DNA of 56,034 nucleotides from a virus: positions 1 through 56,034 of the IMG/VR virus record IMGVR_UViG_3300033233_000048. One strand, 5' to 3'. The notes beneath the pieces were generated by a model that was not told the DNA's origin, did no database searches, and was given only the letters and a program-made list of their open reading frames with translations. The position numbers were made by a program, and so were the translations under genes. Position 1 is the first letter of the stretch, and every line of letters starts with the position of its first letter. Below are positions 23,497-33,056 of the stretch, piece after piece.

Positions 23497-23946
23497 ATGG
23501 CTCTCTACGACTTCTCCATCGACGGCCTCGCCCTCGTCGCGGCGACGGCGAAGACCGTCCTCGAACTCGGCACGGCCTCGACCGACCGGGCCAAGATCGT
23601 CCGATGGTGGGTCGAGTTCGACGGCGCGACGAGCATGGCCGTTCCCGTCAAGGTCGAGGTCGGCCGCTTCAGCGCGGCCGTGACGACGGCCACCACCGGC
23701 ACGGCCAACAAACAGGATAACGCCGACGCCACGCCCACCACGGTCGTCAAGCACTCGACCACGACCGAGGGTGCGGGCACCGCCGAAGCCGGGCTCGAAA
23801 TCCACCGCATCCACCCGCAGGGCGGCCTCGTCATGCAGACCCCGCTCGGCAACGAGAAGACCCTCGCCGTCTCGACGTTCTGGCGTATCCGCTGCACCGC
23901 TGCTGCGGGCGTCAACGTGACGGCGGGTGTCGAATGGTCGGAATGA
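23497..23946 (+). CDS. Hypothetical virion protein in GC-rich island
   Basis: A 149-residue beta-rich, Ala/Thr-rich protein. Codon use switches to strongly GC-rich at its start codon, beginning an island that runs to about 25,260. The frame extends upstream to 23389, but ATG 23497 is at the composition boundary and after the previous stop. No family is recognised. Confidence 0.6.
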   Translation: MALYDFSIDGLALVAATAKTVLELGTASTDRAKIVRWWVEFDGATSMAVPVKVEVGRFSAAVTTATTGTANKQDNADATPTTVVKHSTTTEGAGTAEAGLEIHRIHPQGGLVMQTPLGNEKTLAVSTFWRIRCTAAAGVNVTAGVEWSE

Positions 23947-24515
23947 CCGTGCGTCGCGTCCTCGCCGCACTCGTCACGGCCCTGCTCCTCGCGACTCCCG
24001 TTCTCGCAGCGCCGGCGCCGACCGGCTTGGTCCAACTATGGGACTGGTGGACGAAAGGTTACGAGTCCTCGCTGGTCATCTCGCGCACGCCGCCCCACTG
24101 CTTCGTCACCGACGACTGGAGCCTGCAACTGTGGAGCGGTACGCTCGGCCCGGGCCAGACATTCGAGGCGCGTGTCGATTTCTGCTACCGGGCCGATGTC
24201 GTGCTGCTTCGGGAGATCAGCGATAACCACGAGTCGATGATCGTCAATGCGGACGGTCGGGGCAATCTGCGGCTCGAAGTCGTGAGCGCCCTGTTCACGT
24301 CCGGCTATGAGACTGCGGAAACGACGAACAGCCGGGACTATTGGCAAGGCTGCGGCCTGTTCGAATACCGCCAGCAGGATGCCGCGGGCTGGTATGCCGG
24401 GCCGGTATTCGTCCGCCTGACGAACGTCGGGTCGCGCACGGCGCGCGACGTGTCGCTGCTCGCCGAAGTCAGTCTCGACGCTTCGGGGTTCCGCGCTCGC
24501 TGCGCGGGGAGCTGA
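23943..24515 (+). CDS. Secreted protein with signal peptide
   Basis: A 190-residue protein beginning with basic MTVRRVL, a hydrophobic core (AALVTALLLATP) and an AAPAPT cleavage-like site, a clear Sec signal. The mature part is beta-rich with several cysteines (CFVTDDW, VDFCYRA, GCGLFEY, RARCAG), likely disulphide bonded outside the cell. Phage structural genes rarely encode Sec signals, so it may act on the host surface. It starts in an ATGA overlap. Confidence 0.6.
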   Translation: MTVRRVLAALVTALLLATPVLAAPAPTGLVQLWDWWTKGYESSLVISRTPPHCFVTDDWSLQLWSGTLGPGQTFEARVDFCYRADVVLLREISDNHESMIVNADGRGNLRLEVVSALFTSGYETAETTNSRDYWQGCGLFEYRQQDAAGWYAGPVFVRLTNVGSRTARDVSLLAEVSLDASGFRARCAGS

Positions 24516-24520
24516 GCCAG

Positions 24521-25312
24521 ATGGCGATTGCTTTCGTCCATAACCTCGGGACCGCCCAGACCAAGGTTGGCGCGCTGACACTGGTCATCACGACTTCGGC
24601 CGCAGCCAGCGCTGGCAATACGATCATCGTTCGCGCGGTTGGAGTCGACGCGATTCCGAATGCAAGTGTTACCGATACCGCGGGCAACACCTACGTGCTC
24701 GATACCGACAACTCAGGCGCCAACCCCCGAAACGACATCTGGCGGGCCGACAACGTGGCCGCCCTCGCCAGCGGTAGCTCGATCACGGTCACATACAGCA
24801 CCACGTTCTCCGCCGCAGCCGCAGCGGCCGATGAGTTCAGCGGGGTCACGGCCACGAGCCCGAAGGATGTCAGCGGGGTCGGATCAGGCTCCTCGACCAC
24901 GCCCTCGGCGACGGCCGATCCCGTCGCGACGAACGACCTGATCTTCGGCCACGTTTCCGTCAATGGGCCGACCGGCGACACCTATACCGAGGACACCGAC
25001 AGTACCGGCGGCGATACCTGGCACACGCTCACCCGGATCGGAACGTCAGGTGCCGGGGCGACGAGCAACGTCACCAGCAATGGGGCTTACAAGATCGCCA
25101 CGGACGGCTCGGCACAGACGTATAACCCGACGCTCGGCACGTCCCGGGCTTGGCGCGATACGGTGACGAGCGAGACAGCCGCTGCCGCCGCAGACGCCCG
25201 CCCCGCCCCCATCCGTGTCGCATCGCAGGCGGTGACCCGCGCCGCTGTCTGGTGCAAGGATCATTCTGGGCTATGGGTTCCAAAGCGACGACTTTGGGTT
25301 CCTGGTGGATAA
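24521..25312 (+). CDS. Beta-rich putative adhesin / tail surface protein
   Basis: A 263-residue Ala/Ser/Thr/Gly-rich protein with repeated strand patterns, a jelly-roll or Ig-like surface domain by composition. Its frame is open from 24341, but ATG 24521 follows the previous stop and has GGGGAG nearby. The last 20 residues return to the AT-rich codon use of the core genome, marking the right junction of the island. Confidence 0.5.
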   Translation: MAIAFVHNLGTAQTKVGALTLVITTSAAASAGNTIIVRAVGVDAIPNASVTDTAGNTYVLDTDNSGANPRNDIWRADNVAALASGSSITVTYSTTFSAAAAAADEFSGVTATSPKDVSGVGSGSSTTPSATADPVATNDLIFGHVSVNGPTGDTYTEDTDSTGGDTWHTLTRIGTSGAGATSNVTSNGAYKIATDGSAQTYNPTLGTSRAWRDTVTSETAAAAADARPAPIRVASQAVTRAAVWCKDHSGLWVPKRRLWVPGG

Positions 25313-25318
25313 TAAGTA

Positions 25319-27124
25319 ATGGCTAGAATCGGGCGAAGTTTTCCACAAAGTACAAGACTGCGACTGGCGCCGAAAGATACTGGGACAACCATTGTTCCGA
25401 CTTCTATTTCATCTCAAGAAGCGATTGGAACACCAGCATTTATTCTCACCAATACTGGTATTTCACCGTCAGCTGTTGGTTCAACTGAGGCTGTTGGTTC
25501 TCATACTCTTAAAGCCACAAATGTTATTTCTCCATCTGCAATAATCTCAGGCGAAACCTTAGGAACACCTGCACTTATCCTCAGTGGAATTTCTATTCTA
25601 CCAACCGGCGTTATTTCTACAGAAGCTGTAGGAACTCCAACTCTAGTTCTCACTGGTATCAGTATTCTACCAACTGAGATTGTAACAGACGAAGCAGTTG
25701 GTGCTCATACTCTTAAAGCCACAGCTACTATCTCTCCTTCGTCTATTAGTTCTGCAGAAGCGGCTGGTTCATCGACTCTTATCGCAGTTGCTTTTATTAT
25801 TCCAACTGCCATCTCAAGCGATGAAGCAGTTGGTTCACCCACTCTTGCAATCCCTATTCAAACTATTCAACCAACGGCGATTGCTTCAGCGGAAGTAATA
25901 GGTACTCCTTCTCTCATCCTTGCTAATATTAACATTCTACCATCGTCAATTGTTTCAGCCGAAGCGGTTGGAACATCCTCTCTTATTCTAACCAACATCA
26001 ATATTCTACCAACTTCTATTATTTCAAGTGAAGCGGTTGGTTCTCATTTACTTAAAGCTACTAATTCAATCCTACCATCAGCTATCAATTCAGCTGAAGC
26101 CACTGGAACGCCCTCATTAGTTCTCAGTGGTATCAATATTCTACCAACTGGGGTATCAACTGCGGAAGTAGTAGGTACTCCTAATCTTCTGGCAATCAAC
26201 ACAATTTTGCCAGTTGCTATAGCAAGTAATGAGGCATTAAGCGCCCCATCTCTAATTCTTGCTAACATCAATATTCTACCCACAGCAGTCTCATCTGCTG
26301 AGGCAATAGGCGCTCACGTTCTCAAGGCTACAGCAGTCATCTTACCAACTGCTATCAATTCAGCAGAGGTTTTTGGTTCTCTCAGATTCGACCCCCTGTG
26401 GCCTACTCCTATCTCATCAGATGAGCAGTTAGGAACTCCAACTTTAGTTGCTGGACAGCCTGGCGCTGTAAACATTCTACCAACGTCAGTTTTATCTGAA
26501 GAGGGAACTGGAACACCTTCCTTATTAGCTGGTGGAGTTAGTGTTCAAATATCAGCTATAGGATCAGCCGAAGCAGTTAGCACTCCGAGCTTAATTGCTA
26601 CAGCTAAGATTCTTCCAGTAGTTATCAATACTGAAGAATCTGTTTCCCAACCGGTTCTCTACAGTTCAGCGACTATTAGTCCCGCCTCTATTAATCCACA
26701 AGAGGTACTGGGTACTCCGTCTATCATCGTCGGGGCATCTATAATTCAACCAAGTGGAGTTAATAGCGCTGAAATTAGTGGCAATCCAATACTTGTACCA
26801 GGACAAGTTTCTGTTCTTCCAAATAGTATTACTGCAAGTGAACTATTTGGATTACCAATTCTTATCCCTACTAACACAATCATTGTAGAATCTGCTGCTT
26901 CAGCAGAAGCATTTGGTTTCCCGGTTCTATCACTCGGTGTTACTCGAATCATCGTGAACGGAATTCCATCAGATGAATCCTTCGGTACTCCGACACTTCC
27001 AGTTCTTATTGCAGGTTGGCGGTGGATAAATCGCAGTCCTGCCTGGAGAACTACTAAATCTAGAGGATGGAGTGAAGCGCAAGATTCTCTTGTCAAGACT
27101 CGAAGAAATGAAGGCGATAGCTAA
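25319..27124 (+). CDS. 24-repeat fibre-like protein (S-x-E-A-x-G-T-P repeats)
   Basis: A 601-residue protein made almost wholly of 24 tandem repeats of about 22-24 residues, each with the shape I-x-P-x-x-I-x-S-x-E-A-x-G-T-P-x-L, e.g. SAEAVGTS, STEAVGTP, SDESFGTP. Hydrophobic and Gly-Thr-Pro positions are strictly spaced, which suggests a beta-solenoid or fibre. Similar SAEAFG repeats occur in tail-region proteins of other phages. A unique C-terminal basic region (residues 565-601) may attach to the virion. It is coupled to the next gene. Confidence 0.7.
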   Translation: MARIGRSFPQSTRLRLAPKDTGTTIVPTSISSQEAIGTPAFILTNTGISPSAVGSTEAVGSHTLKATNVISPSAIISGETLGTPALILSGISILPTGVISTEAVGTPTLVLTGISILPTEIVTDEAVGAHTLKATATISPSSISSAEAAGSSTLIAVAFIIPTAISSDEAVGSPTLAIPIQTIQPTAIASAEVIGTPSLILANINILPSSIVSAEAVGTSSLILTNINILPTSIISSEAVGSHLLKATNSILPSAINSAEATGTPSLVLSGINILPTGVSTAEVVGTPNLLAINTILPVAIASNEALSAPSLILANINILPTAVSSAEAIGAHVLKATAVILPTAINSAEVFGSLRFDPLWPTPISSDEQLGTPTLVAGQPGAVNILPTSVLSEEGTGTPSLLAGGVSVQISAIGSAEAVSTPSLIATAKILPVVINTEESVSQPVLYSSATISPASINPQEVLGTPSIIVGASIIQPSGVNSAEISGNPILVPGQVSVLPNSITASELFGLPILIPTNTIIVESAASAEAFGFPVLSLGVTRIIVNGIPSDESFGTPTLPVLIAGWRWINRSPAWRTTKSRGWSEAQDSLVKTRRNEGDS

Positions 27125-27717
27125 TGGCTCTCACTAGTATCCAAGCTGTTAGATTAAAGTCATCAGATAAATCTACTATCACTAAAGAAGAAGCAAAGGG
27201 CGATGGTACTAGTAAGTTCTTCAAACTTAGTCATGCGCCAATTCTGAACTCTCCTGATATTGAGGTCAGGAAGAACGATGTATTGCTAGTCAGTGGATAT
27301 ACTATTGATTATACAAATGGTATTGTAACATTCACAACTGCGCCGTTAGTAACTGATGAACTTGAGTTTACCTACTACTGGAGTATCTTCACCGACGCTG
27401 AAGTTCAGTATTTCTTGGATGAATCATCATCTGATATCACGATCGCCACAGCCAGGTTATTGCTTGCCATCGCAGCTGATGCTTCTAAGATTGCTCAACG
27501 ACAATCATTAGCTGGTGGTGGTGGACTTGGTGCTGTAACAATCGACACATCTGTCACCGCCAGAGAACTTAGAAATACAGCTGCTGCTCTTCTAGAACAG
27601 AAGAAACTCGAACAACAGGTTGCTCAACTTGAGCCAGCTGATGGACTCACCGAGCCTCTGTGGACTGAGTTTGGTTATCAGCAACAGCTTGAACAGCATA
27701 TCATTCGGGAGAGTTAG
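27124..27717 (+). CDS. Head-tail connector (adaptor) protein
   Basis: A 197-residue protein with a beta N-terminal half (about 20-85: SKFFKLSHAPILNSPDIEVR) and a helical C-terminal half (DITIATARLLLAIAADASKI), the arrangement of gp6-like adaptors. It starts a run of neck genes before the major tail protein. Function by position and fold pattern. Confidence 0.6.
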   Translation: MALTSIQAVRLKSSDKSTITKEEAKGDGTSKFFKLSHAPILNSPDIEVRKNDVLLVSGYTIDYTNGIVTFTTAPLVTDELEFTYYWSIFTDAEVQYFLDESSSDITIATARLLLAIAADASKIAQRQSLAGGGGLGAVTIDTSVTARELRNTAAALLEQKKLEQQVAQLEPADGLTEPLWTEFGYQQQLEQHIIRES

Positions 27718-28254
27718 ATGTATCAGGAGGAGGTGGCTGATCTCACTGCAGTACATCTACGGAGCCATATTGGTGCTCTCCTCAGTTCTGTTTCCACTAT
27801 CTATGCAGATAAGGTTAAACTTCAGAAACCTAAGAGTATAGAAACTGCAAATCTGGTAGGTGGAGTTTATAACGCGAATCCTGATGAAATGCCTGCTTAT
27901 GCAGTAGATATCATTAGTAAAGCTTTCTCTGGGGTATCACCGGAGGGGCTCTGGCTCTATTCCTATGATGGTCATATCGCTGGTGTTATCTCAGGCGGTA
28001 GTGAAGCTACTGTTAATGCAATGATCAAACGACACGAACAAGCAGTAGAAATGTTCGTGAAGAGTCATCAGCATTTACATCAAACTGGTAGCACTCTTGG
28101 TAATGATTTCAAAATCATCGAATTGGGATTCTCTGGTGCCGCTTTCTCGGGAGCCGAACAAGTGAATGCAGCCAATGATCGGGAACTCTGGATTGCTGGA
28201 TTCAGGATTGATCTAGTCTGGATTGTTAGTGAAGATGGCCCCGGAGATTACTGA
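27718..28254 (+). CDS. Probable neck/tail completion protein
   Basis: A 178-residue protein directly following the adaptor, which ends TAG-ATG. Hydrophobic strands alternate with Gly-rich loops. The late position (adaptor, this, gp10-like, major tail protein) fits a stopper or tail terminator. No family is recognised. Confidence 0.55.
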   Translation: MYQEEVADLTAVHLRSHIGALLSSVSTIYADKVKLQKPKSIETANLVGGVYNANPDEMPAYAVDIISKAFSGVSPEGLWLYSYDGHIAGVISGGSEATVNAMIKRHEQAVEMFVKSHQHLHQTGSTLGNDFKIIELGFSGAAFSGAEQVNAANDRELWIAGFRIDLVWIVSEDGPGDY

Positions 28255-28874
28255 TGCCAATTATAGGACTTCAGTTTAGAATTGAAGGCGCCAAAAATGC
28301 AGCTGGTAAAGTTCAAGCATTCAATGCTGAAGCTCTCAAGGTAGTTCGTGAGAAAGCTAAGGAACGCGCAAGACAGACTGTCTTCCAGTTCAAGACTCAG
28401 ATGGCTCGTGAATATACAAGTGCTTGGGCTACAGGGATGCTCGCTCAAGGAGTCACTTATCGTACCTTCGTCAGGGGTGATGGGATTGAGGTAAAGTTCT
28501 ATATCGGTGAGAGGAGAGAACTGAGATACATTACAGCTGCTTTGGGCGGTCACTTTCGCCGATTCCCTGTAGGTCCTTTCATCATTCGTCCAATTCCGCC
28601 TAAGAAAGTACTCGCGATTAGGTTTCCTAATTCTGCTGCTCGTCAATTCATTAGAGGTCCAATAGGTGGTAGACTAGCTGGAGCTAAACCTACAAGAGGT
28701 GATGAAGATTATCCTCATGGTATCATCAGAATTAGGCAAGTTCTTTGGGGTAGACGAACAGGAGGGTTTTCACGGGACGTGATTAGTGAAGTAGCAGAAC
28801 AAGAAAGTATCTTATTTGTTCAAGATATGGCAGCAGCGGTTAAGAACGCTGCTGTCAAAGTAACAACTCCATAG
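28254..28874 (+). CDS. HK97 gp10-like tail completion protein
   Basis: A 206-residue basic protein in the gene position of HK97 gp10/tail terminator proteins: N-terminal helix with many Lys/Arg (KVVREKAKERARQTVFQF) then strands. It overlaps the previous stop by one base. Likely caps the tail tube before joining the neck. Confidence 0.55.
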   Translation: MPIIGLQFRIEGAKNAAGKVQAFNAEALKVVREKAKERARQTVFQFKTQMAREYTSAWATGMLAQGVTYRTFVRGDGIEVKFYIGERRELRYITAALGGHFRRFPVGPFIIRPIPPKKVLAIRFPNSAARQFIRGPIGGRLAGAKPTRGDEDYPHGIIRIRQVLWGRRTGGFSRDVISEVAEQESILFVQDMAAAVKNAAVKVTTP

Positions 28875-28884
28875 GAGGAAACAA

Positions 28885-29511
28885 GTGACTCAAAGGCAGA
28901 TCCTCGAGAACTCAATTGATCTGCTCAAAACACTCAGAGGACCAGCTAAGATTCTTTGGGCAGCATCTGCAGTTGGATTCCCGACATTGATCGAGAATGT
29001 CATTAATCCGAGTACAGGAGCTCCTGGAGCTAGCTGGATTCCATTCGGATTGACACGCGGCGGTGTCAATGTCAGTAAGAACTTAGATATTGCAATTCGT
29101 GATGATGTTGATCAACTCCTTGGAGCTTATGATCAAGATATCGTTGGCCGAGCTTATGTTATCACCTCTCAGTTGGCTGAAGTTATGGGCGACACCACTC
29201 AGCTGGCTGTGGGGATGGATATGGGAGTTGCGAGTGTTGTTGGCACTCTCGCTACGCAGACATTCAGACCGCTGGATGATTCAGATAATAAGACTGAAGA
29301 ACGACGTTGGGCTATCGTATTCCCAAAGGCAACTAATGGTAAGGTTCTCGCATTCGTCTTCCGTCGAGCTGCCATCGCAGGTGGTGAGAAGGTCTTCAGA
29401 TTTGACAAGAATGATCCGGCGAGTCCCCCGCTTGAGATCAGAGCCTTCCCTGAGATTGCTACAACAATCGCACCAGAGCTAGCGTTCGGTGCTCTCTTTG
29501 ATCACGGGTAG
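28885..29511 (+). CDS. Major tail protein
   Basis: A 208-residue protein with AGGAGG upstream, located directly before the frameshifted chaperone, the canonical place of the tail-tube subunit. Sequence features such as WIPFGLTRGGVNVS and DQLLGAYDQDIVG match the beta-barrel tube fold seen in phage major tail proteins. It should assemble the tube around the tape measure. Confidence 0.75.
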   Translation: MTQRQILENSIDLLKTLRGPAKILWAASAVGFPTLIENVINPSTGAPGASWIPFGLTRGGVNVSKNLDIAIRDDVDQLLGAYDQDIVGRAYVITSQLAEVMGDTTQLAVGMDMGVASVVGTLATQTFRPLDDSDNKTEERRWAIVFPKATNGKVLAFVFRRAAIAGGEKVFRFDKNDPASPPLEIRAFPEIATTIAPELAFGALFDHG

Positions 29512-29516
29512 AAGAA

Positions 29517-30047
29517 ATGGATAACAGGCGGCAAGCTTTCCGGCGTGAACCTATCGTAATAGAACTAGATCCCAATTTCTCACTCCCTGTGGATCCTATT
29601 CCGTGGGAACAGAGAACTGATTTTGGTAATGAAGTCGTAAGACAGCATGTTCAGATTCTTAATGAGGCCGTGAAGATCTATGTAGATGAGGACACTGGAC
29701 TTCCACAGCTAGAAGCAAAACTGACTCAGAAGTTCAGTAATCCTTTAGAACTATTTCGTTCTGGTCTACCTGAAGAGACATTCAATCTCTTGAAGGATCT
29801 ACCACTCTACCACAATCAGGTGGTAGAGATTCTTTTGGCGATCTGTGATATCAATGATCTTCCACAACTCAAACCGATGCTTGACCCAAACTCCCAGACC
29901 CCGACGCCACTTGGTGGGATTCTTTCTACTCTGATCGCGCCGGGGGCAGATATTCCGAAGACAGGATCTGGGGAAGACTCCTTACCTCAGGTCTCAGAAG
30001 AGACACCATCAGAACTCTTACCTACCCCGAGCTTAGTTCAATCTTAG
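29517..30047 (+). CDS. Tail assembly chaperone, short form (gpG-like)
   Basis: A 176-residue product of the unshifted frame. The N-terminal 125 residues are mostly helical with acidic residues; after the slippery site the short form continues into an acidic, Pro/Ser-rich tail. Such chaperones coat the tape measure and recruit tail subunits. It lies in the standard place between major tail protein and tape measure. Confidence 0.85.
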   Translation: MDNRRQAFRREPIVIELDPNFSLPVDPIPWEQRTDFGNEVVRQHVQILNEAVKIYVDEDTGLPQLEAKLTQKFSNPLELFRSGLPEETFNLLKDLPLYHNQVVEILLAICDINDLPQLKPMLDPNSQTPTPLGGILSTLIAPGADIPKTGSGEDSLPQVSEETPSELLPTPSLVQS

Positions 30048-30211
30048 AAGAAATTGAACTAACAGTCTGGGCTGATAGGAACTGGCATCTAGCACTCAAG
30101 ACTACTAACCCTATAGAATCGTTCAGAGAACTTCAAGAGACTCTTGAGAAAGAAGAGAATCATGTCTCGATTGATGATCTACCAAACAAAGACTGGTTGA
30201 GACAGACGTGA
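29517..30211 (+). CDS. Tail assembly chaperone, -1 frameshift form (gpGT-like)
   Basis: A canonical slippery heptamer C-CCA-AAC lies at 29885-29891. In the -1 frame the last upstream stop is TGA 29882-29884, immediately before the heptamer, and the frame is then open to TGA 30209-30211. A shift there gives a 231-residue fusion whose extension contains TYPELSSILEEIEL and ends exactly at the tape measure start (GTGA). This matches lambda G/GT, where a small share of ribosomes shift. The fraction shifted cannot be read from sequence. Confidence 0.88.
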
Positions 30212-32619
30212 GTTTCCCTTCTACTGCTGGTAATCCACGGCTGGGTCAATCTCCAGCAGCTCTTACTTCCCTCGGTGCGGTTGGTGGCCCCCGAGGTGCA
30301 GGTGCTGGCGCTCTTAGAATTCTGGTAGAATTCGCTACTGTTTATGATAAGGAAGCAAGCGAGAGATTACAGAATGATCTACGTCAATTAGATCATGCTG
30401 CGAATAATTCAGCCATTGCTGAAGAAAAACGACAGAACAAATTACTTCAAGTTCGCGGTAAACTGGCCGAGTCTGAAGCTTTATTCAGAGGAAAACTCGA
30501 TACTGCTGGTCGTTCAGAACTTAAAAGAATCGAATCTCTAGCTTCGAGTCGTAGTAAAGCAAACAAAGCAGAAGCCGCGGCTGCTTTGGTGCAATTCAAC
30601 GCTGCTCAGAAAAGTGCCGGATTCACTGATAATGAGTTGAAAATTCTTGGACAGCGTACTGGGTTAAGAAAACGGGAACTTCAGCTTATTGCTCAACAAG
30701 CAGCAGCTGAAGAAGGTCAACACAGAAGGGCTAAATCTAGGTTAGCCGTAGAAGAACAAATCAATAAAGTTCAAGTAGGTAGAGCTTCGCTTGGAGCAAA
30801 ACTTGGTGGTCTTGCTCTTGGCCTCGTCGGTGGGGCGATTGGTGCCGGGCTTATTGGCGGTGCTTTCGCTCTTGCTGGGGCTGGTATTGATCTACTTAGT
30901 CAGAAAGTTCAGGATATTCTTGATCCAGCCCGTCATGCCAAGGAAGCTTTAGTCGATGTAGCTAAAGCTGTAGATAAGATTGCCCAGTCTGAAGGTATCT
31001 CAATCTTAAAGGCGGCTGGTAAGTATCTTGAACAGATAGGATTGCAAGCAGACAATGCAACAAGAGCTCTGCTGGCTAAGTCTGTTCTAGATCAACAAAC
31101 TTTAGATTTACTTAAACAACAGAATATTGCAGCTGAAATTTTCCTTCATTCTAAAGCTCTTGAGAAACAACTAAGGGATGAAGCTAGGGAAGCAATCATC
31201 AAAGAAGCTAAGGCTCTAGGAACTTATCAAGAGATTGTTAATCCTAAGGCACCAAGACGTTCAGTTCAAATTCTCATTGATGGATTAACTCTTGAAGCAG
31301 CTGTTACTAATAGAGTTGGTCAATCAATGGATTATGCGGCTGGAGCTGCTGATCGTTTAAGTGCTGCACAACAAGCATTAGCACTTGGTGCTGCCAGAGC
31401 TTCTCTTGGTCAAGAACTTCTTGCGAACGCGATTCAACGGCTCACTGAATCTCAAACGGCCCCGCTCCAAGCACAGATAGATGCTCTTTCAATCGAACCA
31501 AGTGCTAGAACTAAGCAACTTGAAGCAGCACTTGAACGTGCTTCAGGGGGTGGAACTTCTACTCAACTTCGCAACATTGCCGAAGAACGCGCCCTTATTC
31601 TTCTTAGACAACGATTACGTCTCTTAGGTGCTGCAGTTGATCTCGAGAAGTATAGTGGTAAATTCTTACTCGAAGCAATAAATGCTAAGATCAATGCACT
31701 CCAAAAAGAAGGCCAAGCTCAAGAGCGATTGAATCAGTTGCTTGACCTCCAGTTCCGCATGTCTCAGACGATCAAACGCCAACAAGGTGAGTCTATTGCT
31801 GACTTCCTTGGTCGTCGAGCACAAGAGAATAGACACCTTCTCGCTGAACAAGCTAACTTAGAACGACAACAAAAGATTGATAGTCTTGAGCTGCTGCGTG
31901 ATAAAGTCCAAGATGAAGTAGCTCTGGCAGAGAACGCCGAACAGAGAAAGAATGTTATAGCCGCAGCTGGTGCTACTGCTAGACAGAAACTTCTTCAGAA
32001 GGAACTTGAAGCTTCTAAGAAACATGACAAAGAAGTATATGAGGCGCAGAAGAAGGCTCTCGAAGATCAGAAAGCAGCTATAAAGGAAGCTGGTAACGAA
32101 TCACTCAGATTACTTTCAGAGTCTGAATTAGAAAAAACTAAGATCACTCTCATTGCTGCATTCAACGCACAACAGCTCGCTAGAGTTCAAGGTCGTATTC
32201 AAGGATATACTACAGCGAAAGCAATATTGGAAGCAATGGCAGAAGCTTTCATACTTCCTGATTTCATGGTTAGACCTCTTCTTGATAAGATAGATGCATT
32301 ATTGAATACTTACAGACAGAAAAGTAATCTCTTTAATCAGCCACCTATTCCTGGGGTGGGTATTCGACCATTCGCCCATGGTGGAGTTTTCCAGCTCAAC
32401 AACGCCTCTACTCAATTCGGTTCTAACATCAGAACTGGTGAGCAAGGAACAGAACTCGGCGTGGTTCTTTCACATCGAGTAGCTGCTATTTTACAGAAAC
32501 AGAAAGGTGGTCCTAATCAAATTGGGCCATTCAATCTCTATGGATCACAAGATCCACTCCGTGATAAGTATGCTTTTAAGCGCCTCGTGAAAGAAGCTGT
32601 TTCGGAGGCTCTTGCATGA
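30208..32619 (+). CDS. Tape measure protein
   Basis: An 803-residue helical protein, starting at GTG in overlap with the frameshift stop. It has long coiled coils, a Gly/Ala-rich hydrophobic segment near residues 200-235 (GGAIGAGLIGGAFALAG) that could cross the membrane during injection, and repeated Gln/Ala-rich helices. At about 0.15 nm per residue it predicts a tail near 120 nm. No peptidase or lysozyme domain is seen. Confidence 0.88.
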   Translation: MSFPSTAGNPRLGQSPAALTSLGAVGGPRGAGAGALRILVEFATVYDKEASERLQNDLRQLDHAANNSAIAEEKRQNKLLQVRGKLAESEALFRGKLDTAGRSELKRIESLASSRSKANKAEAAAALVQFNAAQKSAGFTDNELKILGQRTGLRKRELQLIAQQAAAEEGQHRRAKSRLAVEEQINKVQVGRASLGAKLGGLALGLVGGAIGAGLIGGAFALAGAGIDLLSQKVQDILDPARHAKEALVDVAKAVDKIAQSEGISILKAAGKYLEQIGLQADNATRALLAKSVLDQQTLDLLKQQNIAAEIFLHSKALEKQLRDEAREAIIKEAKALGTYQEIVNPKAPRRSVQILIDGLTLEAAVTNRVGQSMDYAAGAADRLSAAQQALALGAARASLGQELLANAIQRLTESQTAPLQAQIDALSIEPSARTKQLEAALERASGGGTSTQLRNIAEERALILLRQRLRLLGAAVDLEKYSGKFLLEAINAKINALQKEGQAQERLNQLLDLQFRMSQTIKRQQGESIADFLGRRAQENRHLLAEQANLERQQKIDSLELLRDKVQDEVALAENAEQRKNVIAAAGATARQKLLQKELEASKKHDKEVYEAQKKALEDQKAAIKEAGNESLRLLSESELEKTKITLIAAFNAQQLARVQGRIQGYTTAKAILEAMAEAFILPDFMVRPLLDKIDALLNTYRQKSNLFNQPPIPGVGIRPFAHGGVFQLNNASTQFGSNIRTGEQGTELGVVLSHRVAAILQKQKGGPNQIGPFNLYGSQDPLRDKYAFKRLVKEAVSEALA

Positions 32620-33056
32620 ACCCGAATCTGGTTGTTCTTTCCCATGCCACTTACGTTGGAGCTTCTGGAGCTACTGCAGCTGCTACGCATTCTTTCTTCA
32701 CTAAGGACTATAAACCGCCCGCCGAAGAACGCTTCGTGGGAGTAGATGAGGTTAAGAATCAGAATGGTAAATTCAAATATGTATATGACAACGGCCCAGG
32801 TTTCAGGATTTGGTCGCCTTTCTCTGTGGTATGTGAAGAGAAATTCACTGATTTAGGTAGTGCCCAAACACAATACGATAATCTGCGTAAGTTCTGGAAT
32901 CATCCTGGCTTACTGGGGATGAAAGCTCCTGATGGAATATACACTATCCATTGGACGGCTAATCCAATGGAAAAGAATTTCCGAGTCTTCCCAGTAGTCG
33001 CCGGTGCTACATCTATCGAGTATGAAGTAGTTGTCCAGTTTGAGGAAGCATCATGA
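32616..33056 (+). CDS. Distal tail-like minor tail protein
   Basis: A 146-residue protein following the tape measure in an ATGA overlap. Mixed strands and a WNHPGLLGMKAPDGIYTIHW core fit a small tail-tip or distal tail protein; no family is firmly recognised. Confidence 0.55.
   Translation: MNPNLVVLSHATYVGASGATAAATHSFFTKDYKPPAEERFVGVDEVKNQNGKFKYVYDNGPGFRIWSPFSVVCEEKFTDLGSAQTQYDNLRKFWNHPGLLGMKAPDGIYTIHWTANPMEKNFRVFPVVAGATSIEYEVVVQFEEAS

Noticed and set aside
23491-24581. Long minus-strand open frames in the GC-rich island
   Set aside because: Arg/Gly-rich shadow sequences without ribosome sites, opposing a clear operon.
25319-27124. DNA repeat array or CRISPR
   Set aside because: Periodicity is at protein level with variable codons, inside an intact open frame.
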